Counted from the stretch's first letter, positions 1-10,756 are shown. The stretch: 64,000 bases of DNA from Hymenopus coronatus (GCA_030762935.1 CM060880.1:14625001-14689000); one strand, 5' to 3'. The notes: a model not told the origin generated them from the letters alone. Numbers and translations are program-made.

Positions 1-170
1 TAAATTGTGTGTTTCAATGTGCTCTACATTTTTTGTGTGGTAAGCTTTTGTCTATCTCTTTACGGTTTAAGAGTTATGCAAAACTCCGTAAAATGTAAAA
101 TGTAAAGCCTCGGTATCGAATTTTTTAGGTACATTACAATACCTTCTCTATAGTACATGTAGGGAAATTA
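1..170 (+). mobile_element. HLE fragment, 3' part, cut by window edge
   Basis: The window opens inside an HLE. The order of conserved blocks matches the family up to the hairpin end, but about 400 bases between the ACGGTTTAAG block and the TCGAATTTTTTAGG block are missing. The 3' end reads GTAGGGAAATTAAAA and abuts the next copy with no spacer. Confidence 0.85.
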
Positions 171-1044
171 AAAATCTGATGTGCTCCATTCACATGACTT
201 TCTCTATTTCTCTGCAACAGATTATTGTTAATAAGCTTATTCTTCTATTTACTTCATGCTAATCGAGAAAAAATTAGCAGAAATTATTTTATAACTTGTT
301 TCATTAAAAGCAGAAGCGAAATAAGGGAGTACCATTGATTAAAGTGATAGTCAAAAGCTGGTTGCTATGTGACTGGAGTTGATTTGTTTGTATGGACAAG
401 AGTTGACAAATTACTGTATGAAAAAATTTTGGTTTTTAAAACTGAAACCAAAAACAAGGAATATCTAAAAAACGATCAACTCCATGAAAAAATGTATATA
501 ACATAAATTGTGTGTTTTAATGTGCTCTACATTTTTGTGCAGTAAGTTTTTGTCCATCTCTTACGGTTTAGGAGCTATGCAAAATTCCGTAAATTTCATC
601 CAGAATAAAGTAAGCTTCCGAGGCTATTCCCAGAAAATTGAAGATATACATTTTGTCAGGTAAATATTTTTAATATACGAAATTTTAATCAAAATTGTTA
701 GAGCCATTTTGAGGAGATCAAAATTTTTTAAAAATGTTCCATGTAAAGGGTTGTTTGTGGTGGGGTTTTTTTTTTTCTCTCAAAATCTTCGTGTCGCATC
801 CCTGGAAGTTACTAAACTTAAATACCAATTTTGGTATTTTACCGACTTTTCGTTTTTGAGCTATCATGTTCACAGACACGCGGACACACACACATACACA
901 CGGACCTTTTTCTGAAAACGGATTTTTTGGATAAAGAGGACCCAAAACATGTATTTCCGGTGATATCTCAGTATGGAATTTTTGGGTGCAATACAATACC
1001 TTCTGTATACAGTATGTACATAGTACGTGTAGAGGAAGTTAAAA
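171..1044 (+). mobile_element. HLE, full length
   Basis: Complete copy of about 874 bases. It starts AATCTGATGTGCTCCATTCAC and ends GTAGAGGAAGTTAAAA after the palindrome around ATGTACATAG. The internal dinucleotide tract is short and appears here as CA near 880-900. It lies head-to-tail behind the previous copy. Confidence 0.9.
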
Positions 1045-1377
1045 TGTATTAATTGCCGGGCAGGAGGGACCGGGGGAGGTAATTTCTATTGAAATATAAA
1101 GATGTGGAGACTGCTGAGGGCGTGAAAACGTAATTTCACGGTACGTGTGCGACAGGCTGTGTACCGAAATAGCCGTTCCACGAATCAGAACAAGTTTAGC
1201 GTCCACCACGGTCCTCTTGCATGATGTCATGGCCTTCTTCAACAAATGTTTGCGTTGAATCGTGCAGTATTATTTCATCTGTTTATGAATTCCACATGGC
1301 TGGACGTTTCCTAATCTGGTATCGCGGCGAGTATGGTGGGAGCACTGCCCCTTCATCACACCTCTTCCCCTAAATTC
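1045..1377. other. unassigned spacer
   Basis: No family recognised. GC content is clearly higher than in the flanking HLEs. No convincing reading frame, RNA gene or repeat partner elsewhere in the window was seen. Confidence 0.5.
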
Positions 1378-1925
1378 AGTTTCTCTGCCCAATATTTTAG
1401 TGCACCCAAAAATTCGATACCGAGAATTCACCGGAAATACATGTTTTGGGACCCCCTGAATCCAAAAAAAATTCGGAAAGAGATCTGTGTCTACGTGTGC
1501 AGCATAACTCAAAAATGAAAAGACGTTAGATACCAAACTTGGTATTTAATTTTGGTATCTTTCAAGGATGCGACACGAAAATTTTCAAGAAAATCCCCCC
1601 ACCCCCGACTACCCTTTAAATGGAACTTTTTTCAAAATTGAAATTTTCTCAAAATATTTTTGATTAAAATATGTATATAAAGATATTTACCTGACAAATA
1701 AAATGTATATCTTGAATTTTCTAGGGATAGAATCTGAAGACTACTTTATTCTGGATGAATTTTACGGAATTTTGCATAACTGTTAAGCCGAAAGACAGAC
1801 AAAGGCTAACTTAACAACAGAAAATGAAGAGCTCATTAAAACACGCAATTTATGTTATATATACTTTTTTCGTAGAGTTGATCGTTTTTGAGATATTCCT
1901 TGTTTTTGGTTTCAGCTTTAAAATA

Positions 1926-2803
1926 CAGGGTTACTACAAAAGAAATAGACAACTTCAACTGCCTGTAAAAAAAAAAATTTAGAGATAGCAACCTAATTAT
2001 TTTGGAGGTATGTTGAGAAACTCTCAAAGTTTCGTTTGTTACTATTGGTAACGCTGTAGTGTTTTGTTTGTTGTTGCAGAAGCTGAAATGGCGGAAAATC
2101 CTGTGGAAAAGGCATTGCGTGTTGGAATTTGCTAGAACGCAATCAGCAACTGTTGGCCAACGACATTTTAGAACACGTTACCACAAAAATGAAATGATGC
2201 GCTCACAAGAACCAGCATCGTCTTCATCATGTCGCAACATGTCGATGCAAAAGTCACGCCGTATGACCTTATCTTCTTCACTCAGAAACTGCAACATCTG
2301 TAATCTGTAAGGCATCATATGCAGTCGCTTCCGCAAGATTTTCCATACAGTTTGCTGTGGAATTTGTAATTGCATGCTTGCCCTAGACGTCGATTTCTGT
2401 GGGCTTCTTATGTAGGCAGAACGAACACGTTCAACGTTTTCTTCCGAAACTCTTGGTCTTCCCGAGCTCTTCCCTTTGCACAAACATCCCGCTGTCTCTA
2501 ATTTTCTATACCAGTCGTAGATTGACTGTCTAGTCGGTGGCGTTTTGTGGTAACGTGTTCTAAAATGTCGTTGGACAACAGTTGCTGATTGCGTTCTAGC
2601 AAATTCCAACACGCAATATGCCTTTTCCACAGGATTTTCCGCCATTTCAGCTTCTGCAACAACAAACAAAACACTACAGCGTTACCAATAGTAACAAACG
2701 ACACTTTGAGAGTTTCTCAACATATCTCCAAAATAATTAGGTTGCTATCTAGTAGTTTTTGTTTTACAGGCAGTTGAAGTCTATTTCTTTTGTAGTAACC
2801 CTG
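1926..2803 (-). mobile_element. IS630/Tc1-type transposon, foldback chimera
   Basis: Element of 878 bases bounded by CAGGGTTACTACAAAAG and its inverse, with TA on both sides (1924-1925 and 2804-2805), the hallmark target duplication of the IS630-Tc1-mariner superfamily. The inverted arms are not short terminal repeats: about 265 bases at 1926-2190 are an inverted copy of 2542-2803, including the start of the transposase gene. The element is therefore the 5' part of a transposon closed by a second, inverted copy of its own 5' end; the normal 3' end is absent. It sits inside an HLE and so is younger than that copy. Confidence 0.85.
2178..2645 (-). pseudogene. IS630/mariner-like transposase, N-terminal part only
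   Basis: The likely start is the Met of MAENPVEK at 2645; the longer frame runs on upstream to 2669. The visible protein is about 150 residues and resembles the helix-turn-helix DNA-binding half of insect IS630/mariner-like transposases: a first helix-rich block (VLEFARTQSATVVQRHFR), then YDWYRKLETAG, a GRPRVSEENVE linker and a second helix-turn-helix with SRASMQLQIPQQTVWKILRK. The D-D-D/E catalytic domain is missing because the frame runs into the inverted 5' arm at about 2190 and stops. It cannot make an active transposase. The same family may include the C-terminal relic at 48963-49418, whose element also ends in CAGGGT next to TA; that link is an inference. Confidence 0.75.
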
Positions 2804-3038
2804 TACATACTTTTCTCATACAAACAAAGGAACTTCAGTCATAGAGCAACCAGCTTTTGAGTATCACTTTAACCAATGCTACTCCCGTATTTAACTTCTA
2901 CTTACAAGGAAGCAAGTAATAAGACTATTTCTGCTATTTTTTTCTCGATTAGCTTGAAGTAAATAGAATAAGCTTTTTAACAATAATTTGTTGCAGAGAT
3001 GTGGAAAAAGTCATGTGAATGGTACACATCAGATTTTT

Positions 3039-3172
3039 GTGTTATGCTGTTCACAGAGGCACACACAGATCTTTTTCTTTTTTGAATTCAGAGTACCCTA
3101 AAACGTGCATTTCAGTGAAATTGCCATGTAGAATTTCGGGGCGGAATACAGTACCGTCTCTACCTATAGCTG
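3039..3172 (+). mobile_element. HLE fragment, 3' end
   Basis: Starts at the GTTATGCTGTTCACAG block and runs to a decayed hairpin region (CCGTCTCTACCTATAGC). It lies in inverted orientation directly against the 5' end of the previous copy. Confidence 0.7.
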
Positions 3173-3185
3173 AACATTGCGTAAT

Positions 3186-3274
3186 TCTAAGGCGTTGAAT
3201 CCATGACTCACTTGAGCATAATCTCACTTAATTCATTGGATTAAATTACCTACCAGGTTAAAAGATGCTACCTT
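3186..3274 (+). repeat. SINE fragment, 3' part (same family as 39002-39262)
   Basis: The stretch around GACTCACTTGAGCATAATC, TTAATTCATTGG and ACCTACCAGGTTAAAAGATG matches the 3' body of the SINE at 39150-39235 with many changes. The tRNA-like head is absent. It is an old, 5'-truncated copy. Confidence 0.5.
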
Positions 3275-3905
3275 CAAAAATCTGATGTGTTCCATTCACA
3301 TGGCTTTCTGTTACATCTCTGCAACAAATTATTGTAAAAAAAGCTTACGCTTCTATTTACTTCATGCAAATCGAGAAAAAATTAGCAGAAATAGTATTAT
3401 TACTTGCCTCCTTGTAAGTAGAAGCGAAATAAGCTAGTTCCATAGCTTAAAGTGATAGTCAAAAGCTGGTTGCTATGTGACTGAAGTTCCTTTGTATGGA
3501 CAAGAGTTGACAAACTCCTGTGTGAGAAAAGTATAAGTTTTTTTAAAGCTGAAGTCAAAAACAAGGAATATCTCAAAAACGATCAACTCCATGAAAAAGT
3601 GCACATAGCATAAATTGTATGTTTTAAAGTGCACTATATTTTTGAGTGGTAAGTTTTTCTCCATCTCTTACGGTTTAGCATTTTGGTATTTTACCGGCTT
3701 TTAGTTTTTCAGTTATCGTGTACTTAGACACACGGACACACACACGGACACACACACACACACGGACCTTTTTGTGAAAATGCTATTTTAGATACTGGGT
3801 ACCCTAAAATATACATTTCCGGCGAAATCTCCGTATCAAATTTTGGATGGAATGCAACACCTTCTCTATACACTACGTACATAGTACGTGTAGGGAAAGT
3901 AAAAA
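3275..3905 (+). mobile_element. HLE with internal deletion
   Basis: Both ends are present (AAAAATCTGATGTGTTCC and GTAGGGAAAGTAAAAA). The middle from the ACGGTTTAGC block to the GGTATTTTACCGG block is deleted, about 240 bases. Confidence 0.9.
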
Positions 3906-4029
3906 CGTTTTTTGGCGTTCAGGAACCCAAAACATTTCTGGCAAATCTCGGTATAGAAATTTTGGGTGCAATGCAACACTTTGTTTATTTGTAAGACAGT
4001 GCAGGAAATGTAAAAGCAGAGAAAATAAA
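3906..4029 (+). mobile_element. HLE fragment, 3' end
   Basis: A second, older 3' end follows the previous copy head-to-tail: AACCCAAAACATTTCTGG, then AAATCTCGGTATAG and a worn terminus GCAGGAAATGTAAAAG. Confidence 0.7.
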
Positions 4030-4390
4030 AGAAAGGGTCCAGTGACATTCAAGTCGTGTCAACGCACGTTCCTTGCCCTGAAGAAAAAAACCACAAAACT
4101 CTCGAACAATTTACGTGATTGGAAAACAAACGAGAAGCTTTACTAACTAAACGTGCAAAAGAATAATAAAATAGGATGGCTGCCAAAGCCACCTGTACTT
4201 ACTATAGCAGTTCCAAGGCCAGATCTATACATACCTCACGTAATACAGGCGGCCATGTCTGCTTTCTGGTGTGCGTGTCCAGCATTCACAACTTTTATTC
4301 AATCAAATAAATAAAATTAACTAAATATTACATTTAAAACTAACATGTTTTAAATTTCTTTTCATTATTGCATCAAAAGTTAATTACTTC
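4030..4390. other. unassigned spacer
   Basis: AT-rich sequence with no repeat partner noticed in the window and no supported gene. Confidence 0.5.
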
Positions 4391-4920
4391 CTCTACCAAT
4401 TAACAATCTACTTATAGGTAGAGAAGGTATTGTATTCTATACAATGCAATAGCGATATTTCACCGGAAATACATATTTTGAGGCCTCTGAATAAAAAATA
4501 AACATTCTTAGAAAAAGGTTCGTGTATGTGTGTGTGTGCTTACATCCGTTACACACCAAACTTGGTATTTAAGTTCAACATCTTCCAAGAACGCAACACT
4601 AACATTTTAAAGACCCCCCCTCCACCCCACCCCAAACTACTCTCGACAGAAATTTACGATTTTTTAAAGCAATTCCTCTAACGATTTTGATTAAAACTTT
4701 AAATATATAATGTAGACTTTCATGACAAATGAAATTTATAATTTGAGTTTTCCGGGAATATCCTCTGAAGCATTCTAGATGACTTTTGGGCATCTAAAGC
4801 GTACGAGAGAACAAACTTTACTACACATATTGTTTAAATAAACACTTTATGTCACATACATGTTTATTGAGTATACCATTTCCAAGATATTCCTTGTTAT
4901 TAGTTTAAGTTTTCCAACAT
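4391..4920 (-). mobile_element. HLE, old and partly deleted
   Basis: Minus-orientation copy recognisable from TAGAGAAGGTATTGTATTC (4421) through the GT tract, the C-rich block near 4613-4630 and the AAGATATTCCTTGTTATTAG block. The 5' terminal third is missing; it ends where the SINE fragment starts. Confidence 0.75.
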
Positions 4921-4924
4921 TGGT

Positions 4925-5262
4925 CTCAAGGTGGCAGGATCAAGACCGCAGCCAACCTCTGACCCATGGTTTCTTCGTTCGCCCCAACTTCCTGTCCCTT
5001 CATTACATCCCACGGTTTCTTTCAGGGCTGTAAGAGAGGCCTGCGGTGGTGGCGCCCTCTTATGAAGATGACTGCGCTTCGGAATTATGTTTGAAGTCGT
5101 CTACAGTGGTGCTTGGTCAGACCTTGACGTGCGCTGCTGGTGCTCACCACATCGAGATGAACTGCTTGGAAACAGTTAGGGATCCTCCACGGTGGCTCCC
5201 TCTCGCCCAACGGCCCCGCCCGGCCGGAACCGTAAGGCCCTACTAACTTCTTCCAACCCCTT
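4925..5262 (+). repeat. SINE-like repeat, 5'-truncated (partner 24032-24460)
   Basis: Shares with 24060-24460 the order: GGATCA head remnant, TCTGTCCC-like block, TTTCTTTCAGG, then GCGGTGGTGGCGCCCT, AGACGA/AGATGACTG, and CAGTTAGGGA..CTCCACG.TGGCTCCC. The tRNA-like 5' part is worn. GC content is well above the surrounding HLE sequence. Confidence 0.6.
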
Positions 5263-5270
5263 CGAAAACT

Positions 5271-5430
5271 CAAACGACGAAATTAATTAATGATCTTCCA
5301 TCTAAGAATTGTCTTGGCCACTACAAACTGACACACTCTCGTCTTCTAAACAAAGACCAAACTCCAACCTGTTCCAAATGCAACACACCAATAGATCATT
5401 GTGGACTGATCACTCTACTCTAGGAGTAGA
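5271..5430 (+). pseudogene. non-LTR retrotransposon fragment, ORF2 C-terminal region
   Basis: One frame from 5271 reads ...INDLPSKNCLGHYKLTH then SRLLNKDQTPTCSKCNTPID before a stop at about 5426. The pattern G-H-x-x-L-T-H followed by a C-x-x-C pair is typical of the C-terminal end of jockey/R1/I-type ORF2 proteins after the RNase H-like region. Only about 50 residues survive and no reverse transcriptase motif is nearby. Clade assignment is not possible from this piece. It is dead sequence between a SINE fragment and an HLE. Confidence 0.5.
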
Positions 5431-5488
5431 TAATAAACCAGCATCTCGGATTTATCCACTACAAAACAGACAATATAATAAAAAATCT

Positions 5489-6243
5489 AATAAGCTCATG
5501 CATCTATTTACTTCATGCTAATAAGAAGAAAACAAAATAGCAGAAATACTGTTATTACTTGCTTCCTTGTAAGTAGAAGCGAAATAAGGGAGTACCATAG
5601 GTTAAAGTCATACTCAAAAGCTGGTTGCTATGTGACTGAAGTTCCTTTGTTTGTATGGACAGGAGTTGACAAATTCCTGTATGAGAAAAGTATAACTTTT
5701 TCAAATTTGAAACCAAAAACAAGGAATATCTAAAAAACGATCAATTCCACGAAAAAATGTATATAACAAAAATTGTGTGTTTAAAAGTGCTCTATATTTT
5801 TGGTCTGGTGAGTTTTTGTTTATCTATTACGGTTTAGCAGTTATGCTAAATTCCGTTAAATTCATCCAGAATAAAGTAGGCTTCAGAGACTATACCCAGA
5901 AAATTCAAGATATAGCTACGTTGTATTTGTCAGGTGAATATCTTTAATATACGATATTGTAATCAAAATCGTTAGTCATTTTTGATAAAATCAACATTTT
6001 CGAAAAAAGTTCCATGTAAAGGGTAGCTGGGGGTGGGAGCATTTTCTTGAAAATCTTCGAGTCATTGAGTTATGCTGCCCACAGATACACACACACACGG
6101 ACATTTTTCTACAAAGGCTTTTCTTGGATTCAGAGGGTCCTAAAATATCTATTTCCGGTGAAATCTCGGTAACGAATTTTTGGATGCATTACAAAACCTT
6201 CTTTATACACTATGTACATAGTACGTGTAGAGAAAGTAAAAAT
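5489..6243 (+). mobile_element. HLE, 5' end missing
   Basis: Starts inside the family at AAGCTCATGCATCTATTTAC and runs to a complete hairpin end, GTAGAGAAAGTAAAAA. The tract before the GT microsatellite is shortened (CTTCGAGTCATTGAG). Confidence 0.85.
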
Positions 6244-7097
6244 CTACAATTTCTTAACGATATATTTGTTTAAGAATCTGTAAACAAGTAATTTTCTGTG
6301 TTAATGTAGAAACGATTATTATATAATGTTGGAAATAATGTATTAATTTTAAAATGATGTAAGGTCGTGATGAGACCAAACAGTCAAAGCGACCAAAAAT
6401 TAATATTATAGCAACAAAATGTTACAGATGCACTAGCTAAGCAAGAAGTGGATAGAAGAGAAGCTATTGTACGATAGGCATGGCCAACACTAATGCTGTT
6501 CTCAGCCAGGAACTGGTTGCTAAGATACCGAAGATTCCATCTACCTTTTGTATAAGACGCAACCAACCTAAGTTTTTCTTTTCAAACCTTTTCTATTTTC
6601 TAATCTGATATCAGAAACTCTTACGGTAAGCCTCAATCTGCCCCCTCCTACTGGGAAAATGAGACACCCCTTGAAAGAAAAATTACTTTGAAACTTCATC
6701 CTTGTAAAACTTGGAAGAAGACGGCGCCTTTTACCTGTGTAATCTCCTTCGTTTGTTGCTAAGCAACAGGCAATTACAAAATAATTGGTGTGCAACTGTT
6801 TTCTTTCAGGAGGCCGTAGAAACAACTCATTACGGTTGAGTAACCGCTGAACAAGACAAATATAGAGCACAGTTTTCTTAAAGGAAAAGACAAGAAAGTG
6901 GCACGCTTTCTTTTCTAGTAAAAAAGTTGGAATTAAAAGGCATTCAACCGGAATTTTAACATAGAAAAATATAAAATATATTTCTAGGCATGCTACATTT
7001 CTCTTTATGATGTACACACACTGAAATAAATATTCTTGCTGATATTGGTGGAAATGTCATGAGAAAATACAAAACTCAAATTACATATTATGTACAA
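6244..7097. other. unassigned spacer
   Basis: About 850 bases with no recognised family. A minus-strand frame of 149 codons (6568-7017) shows no known motif and has the lysine/phenylalanine-rich composition expected from AT-rich filler, so I do not call it a gene. Confidence 0.5.
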
Positions 7098-7150
7098 TTT
7101 TTACTTTTTCTACACGTACTATGTACATACTATATAGACAAGGTAAAGTA
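7098..7150 (-). mobile_element. solo HLE hairpin end
   Basis: Only the terminal hairpin is present: TTTTTACTTTTTCTACACG, the ACTATGTACATA palindrome and a worn right arm. Another HLE starts in the T-run directly after it. Confidence 0.75.
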
Positions 7151-7400
7151 TTTTTTATTTTCTGTAGCCCCGCATGTACAATGTACATAGGGATACATAA
7201 GTATTGTATTCCACCCAAAAATTCGATGTCGAGGTTCACTGGAAATACATGTTTTAGGACCCCCTGAATGAAAAACATAAAAAAAATAAAAAAATAAAAA
7301 AAAAAGGATTTTCAGGAACGGGTCCGTGTGTCTGTGTGGTGGGGGGGGGGGTGACAGCACAGCTCAAAGAAGATTTTCCCATCCTCGGAAGATACCAAAC
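7151..7400 (-). mobile_element. HLE fragment, type-B hairpin end
   Basis: Begins TTTTATTTTCTGTAGCCCC with the B-type palindrome TATGTACA-A-TGTACATA (here GCATGTACAATGTACATA). It carries an expanded A-rich run at 7275-7304 and a G-run at 7340-7351, then changes orientation near 7400. Confidence 0.8.
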
Positions 7401-7590
7401 TTACATACCTCGTTTGATATTGACCTACTTTTCGTTTTTGAGTTAGAGTGTTTATAGACCACACACAAACCTTTTTCTGAAAATACTTTTTTTTTCAATA
7501 TACAGTGGACCCTAAACGTGTATTTCCGGTGAAATCCCGGTATCGAATTTTTGGGAGGAGCAAAACATTCTCTATACAACATGTATATAG
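7401..7590 (+). mobile_element. HLE fragment, left arm of an inverted dimer
   Basis: Plus-orientation 3' part running into the hairpin region. Instead of finishing with GTAGAGAAAGTAAAAA it passes through the palindrome apex directly into the next, minus-orientation copy. Confidence 0.75.
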
Positions 7591-8428
7591 TACATAGTGT
7601 ACACAGAAGGTATTGTATTCCACCCAAAAATTCGATGCCGAGATTTCATCGGAAATATATGTTTTAGGGTCCCCTGTATACAAAACAGCATTTTCAGAAA
7701 AAGGTCCGTGTGTGTGTCCGTGTCTGTGAACACGATAACTCAAAAACGGATAGTCGGTAAAATACCAAACTTGATATTTAAGTTTAATATCTTCCAGGGA
7801 TGCGACAAGAAGATTTTGAGAAAAATTCCCCTAACCCAAACTACCCTTTACATGGAACTTTTTTCGAAAATGTTGATTTTCTTTAAAACGGCTCTAACGA
7901 TTTTGATTAACATACAGTAAACTAAACATATTTACCTGACAAATAAAATATATTTTTTGAATTTTCTGGGTATAGCCTCTGAAGACTACTTTATGCTGAG
8001 TGAATTTAACGGAATTTTGAATAACTGCAAAACCATAAGAGATAGATAAAATCTTACCGTATAAAAAATGTAGAGCACGTTAAAACACACAATTTATGTT
8101 GTTATATACATATTTGTTCGTGATGTTGATTGTTTTTTAAATATTCCTTGTTTTCTGTTTCAGCTTTAAAAACTTATGCTTTTCTCATACAGGAGCTTTT
8201 CAACTCCTGTCCATACAAACAAAGGAACTTCAGTCACATAGCAACCAGCTTTTGACTATCACTTTAACCTATGGTACTCCTTTATTTCGCTTCTACTTAC
8301 AAGGAAGCAAGTAATAAGACTATTTCTGCTAATTTTTTCTCTATTAGAATGAAGGAAATAGAAGCATAAGCTTTTTAACAATAATTTGCTGCAGAGATAG
8401 TCATGTGAATCGAACACATCAGATTTTA
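7591..8428 (-). mobile_element. HLE, right arm of the inverted dimer, otherwise complete
   Basis: Continues from the shared hairpin (GTGTACACAGAAGGTATTG) through all internal blocks to the 5' terminus GAACACATCAGATTTT. It lacks the outer hairpin arm and the TTTTTACTTTCTC terminus. Confidence 0.85.
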
Positions 8429-8997
8429 TATGGATTATTTCACATAGAAACCAGGAGAGAAATTGAAAGGAACCGATCATGGGGAGAGTGTCTGTGAATG
8501 GAGAAATATGGTTATGGAGAGAGAGGACCAGAGAAGGAGGGGGTGGAAAATGATTGAGGGAAGGGGAGAAGAAACGAGGGAGAAACTGATAGAGTATGAA
8601 GAAGCTCCATTTAATGCAATATCGCAGATTTGAAGCTTTTGATATTGCAAAAATAAATCACTCGCCCTTGTAAACAAAAATAATGTAATTTTTTATATCG
8701 ATATAGAAGCCACACAAGTGCCATCTAAATGGTTTCATCATTTAACAACTCTTTGCTCATCAGCTCATGGTCTCTGGCAGTAAAGCAAAATAGCAATACT
8801 GCCAACTTTCGTGCATCTATTCTCGTCAAGATTAAACCGCAAAAGTGGCTCGAAACCTAAATTAAAATTTATTCTATTTGCTGTACCACATTTAGTTTAC
8901 AAACAAGTGAAAGATCGGCTCACTTACACTGGAGGGGGAAGAGGGGAAATTAAAAATCACGATGGCATTCGCTATAACACTCTTCTCACAGCAATCA
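8429..8997. other. unassigned spacer
   Basis: A purine-rich stretch at about 8450-8590 (GGAGAGAG-type) is the only compositional feature. No repeat partner or gene seen. Confidence 0.5.
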
Positions 8998-10444
8998 TTT
9001 TTACTTTCTCTATACGTACTATGTACCTAGTGCACAGAGAAGTATTGTATTGCACCCAAAAATTCAAAACCGAGATTTAACAGGGTCCCCTTTATCTAAA
9101 AAAAATTCTCATGTGTTCCATTCACATGACTTTCTCTACTTCTGTGCAATAAATTATTATTTCAAGCTAATCGAGAAAAGTACAAATTTTTCAAAGCTGA
9201 AACCAAAAACAAGGAATATCTCAAAAAACGATCAACTCCTCGAAAAGAATTCATATAACATAAATTGTGTGTTTTGATGAGCTATACATTTTTTGTGTGT
9301 TAAGTTTTTGACCATCTCTAACGGTTTAGCAGTTATGCAAAATTCAGTGAAATTCATCCAGAATAAACTACTCTTAAGAGGCTATTCCCAGAAAATTAAA
9401 GATATATATTTTATTTGTCAGGTAAATATCTTTATTATACGATATTTTAATCAAAATCGTTACAGCCATTTTTAAGAAAACCAAAATTTTCGAAAAAAGT
9501 TCCATGTATTGGGTACTTGGAAGGTGGGAGGATTTTCTTGAAAATGTTCGTGTCGCATCCTTGCAAGGTACCAAACTTAAATACCAAGTTTGGTATTCAA
9601 CGGTCTTTTCGTTTTTGAGCTATGCTATCTACAGACACAGACACGGACCTTTGTCCAAAAATGCTTTTTTTGGATTCAGGGGGACCCAAAATATGTATTT
9701 CCTGTGAAATCTCGGTGTCGAATTTTGGGTGCAATACAATACCTTCTCTATACACTATGTACATAGTACGTGTAGAGAAAATAAAAAGCATTTTCGGAAA
9801 AAAGTGCATGTGTGTGTGTGTGTGTGTGAACACGATAACTCAAAAACCAGAAGTCGGCAAAATACCAAATTTGGTATTTAAGTTTAGTATATTCCAGAGA
9901 TGCGACACGAAGATTTTGAGAAAATCCCCCCACTCCAAACTAACCTTTACATGGAGCTTTTTACGAAATTTTTGATTTTCTCAAAAATGGCTCTAACGAT
10001 TTTGATTAAAATTTCAAATATTAAAGATATTTAGCTGACAAAAAAATTTTATATCTTGAGGTTTCTGGGAATAGCCTCTGAAGAGTACTTTATTCTGGAT
10101 CAATTTTACGGAATTTTGAAGAACTGCTAAACCGTAAAGATGGACTAAAGCTTACTACACGAAAAATATAGAGCACGTTAAAACACACAATTTATGTTAT
10201 ATACATTTTTTTCGTGGAGTACTTCGTTTTCGAGACATTCCTTGTTTTTTGTTTTTGCTTTGAAAAACTTATGCTTTTCTCATACAGGAATTTTCCAAGT
10301 CCTGTCCATACAAACAAAGGAACTTCAGTGACATTATCTATTTTTTTCTCGATTAACATGAAGTAAATAGAAGTATAAGCTTCTTAACAATAATTTGTTG
10401 CAGAGATGTAGAGAAAGTCATGTGAATGGTACACATCAGATGTT
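8998..10444 (-). mobile_element. HLE, full length, split by a nested HLE
   Basis: Starts TTTTTACTTTCTCTATACG. The left part ends at 9100 in CCCTTTATCTAAAAAA; the right part resumes at 9788 with GCATTTTCGGAAAAAAG and runs to ACACATCAGATG. Removing 9101-9787 restores the normal block order without a gap. Confidence 0.9.
9101..9787 (+). mobile_element. HLE nested in another HLE
   Basis: Plus-orientation copy, AAAAATTCTCATGTGTTCC to GTAGAGAAAATAAAAA, with an internal deletion of roughly 130 bases after AATCGAGAAAA. It lies in the A-run of the host copy. Confidence 0.9.
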
Positions 10445-10756
10445 TTATCTTCTCTACAAGTTTCTAACACTCACAGACGATATATTGGTGTAATAAGTAT
10501 AGTTTTCTCTAAAACATGGTGGTCCTCAAACGGGACCTCTAACACTGGGCAATAACCATTAGCAAACAAAATACTGCCCTGTAGTAGGGGCGAGAGTCAA
10601 AGTAGTTAAATTGTGTTTCCTGGAGACACTGCAAGCAAGTCGAGAATACGCCTAAGTTAAGGGACAATAAAGTGGAAGACCTGGCAACGGCGTGGCAAAC
10701 TTTGGAGCAAGAATGGGGCAGGGCCATCATGTTCTGAAAAATACTATATAGTTGTC
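10445..10756. other. unassigned spacer
   Basis: No recognised family. A minus-strand frame at 10539-10730 has no known motif. Confidence 0.5.

Larger units (their letters stand above)
1378..3038 (-). mobile_element. HLE, interrupted by an IS630-type element
   Basis: HLE in minus orientation whose palindromic 3' end is mostly lost (TTTCTCTGCCCAATATT near 1380). It continues to 1923, is interrupted at 1926-2803, and resumes at 2806 with ACATACTTTTCTCATAC, ending at its 5' terminus ACACATCAGATTTTT. The two halves join at a point that is uninterrupted in other copies (TTTCAGCTTTGAAAAACTTA...). Confidence 0.85.

Noticed and set aside
3473..3664. Recurrent frames such as VPLFVWTGVDKFLYEK or the inverse in many HLEs
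   Set aside because: They repeat because the DNA repeats. Stops interrupt every longer version and there is no sign of codon-level conservation between copies.
6568..7017. A 149-codon minus frame
   Set aside because: No motif, no partner, AT-rich spacer composition; a frame of this length is expected by chance in 64 kb read in six frames.
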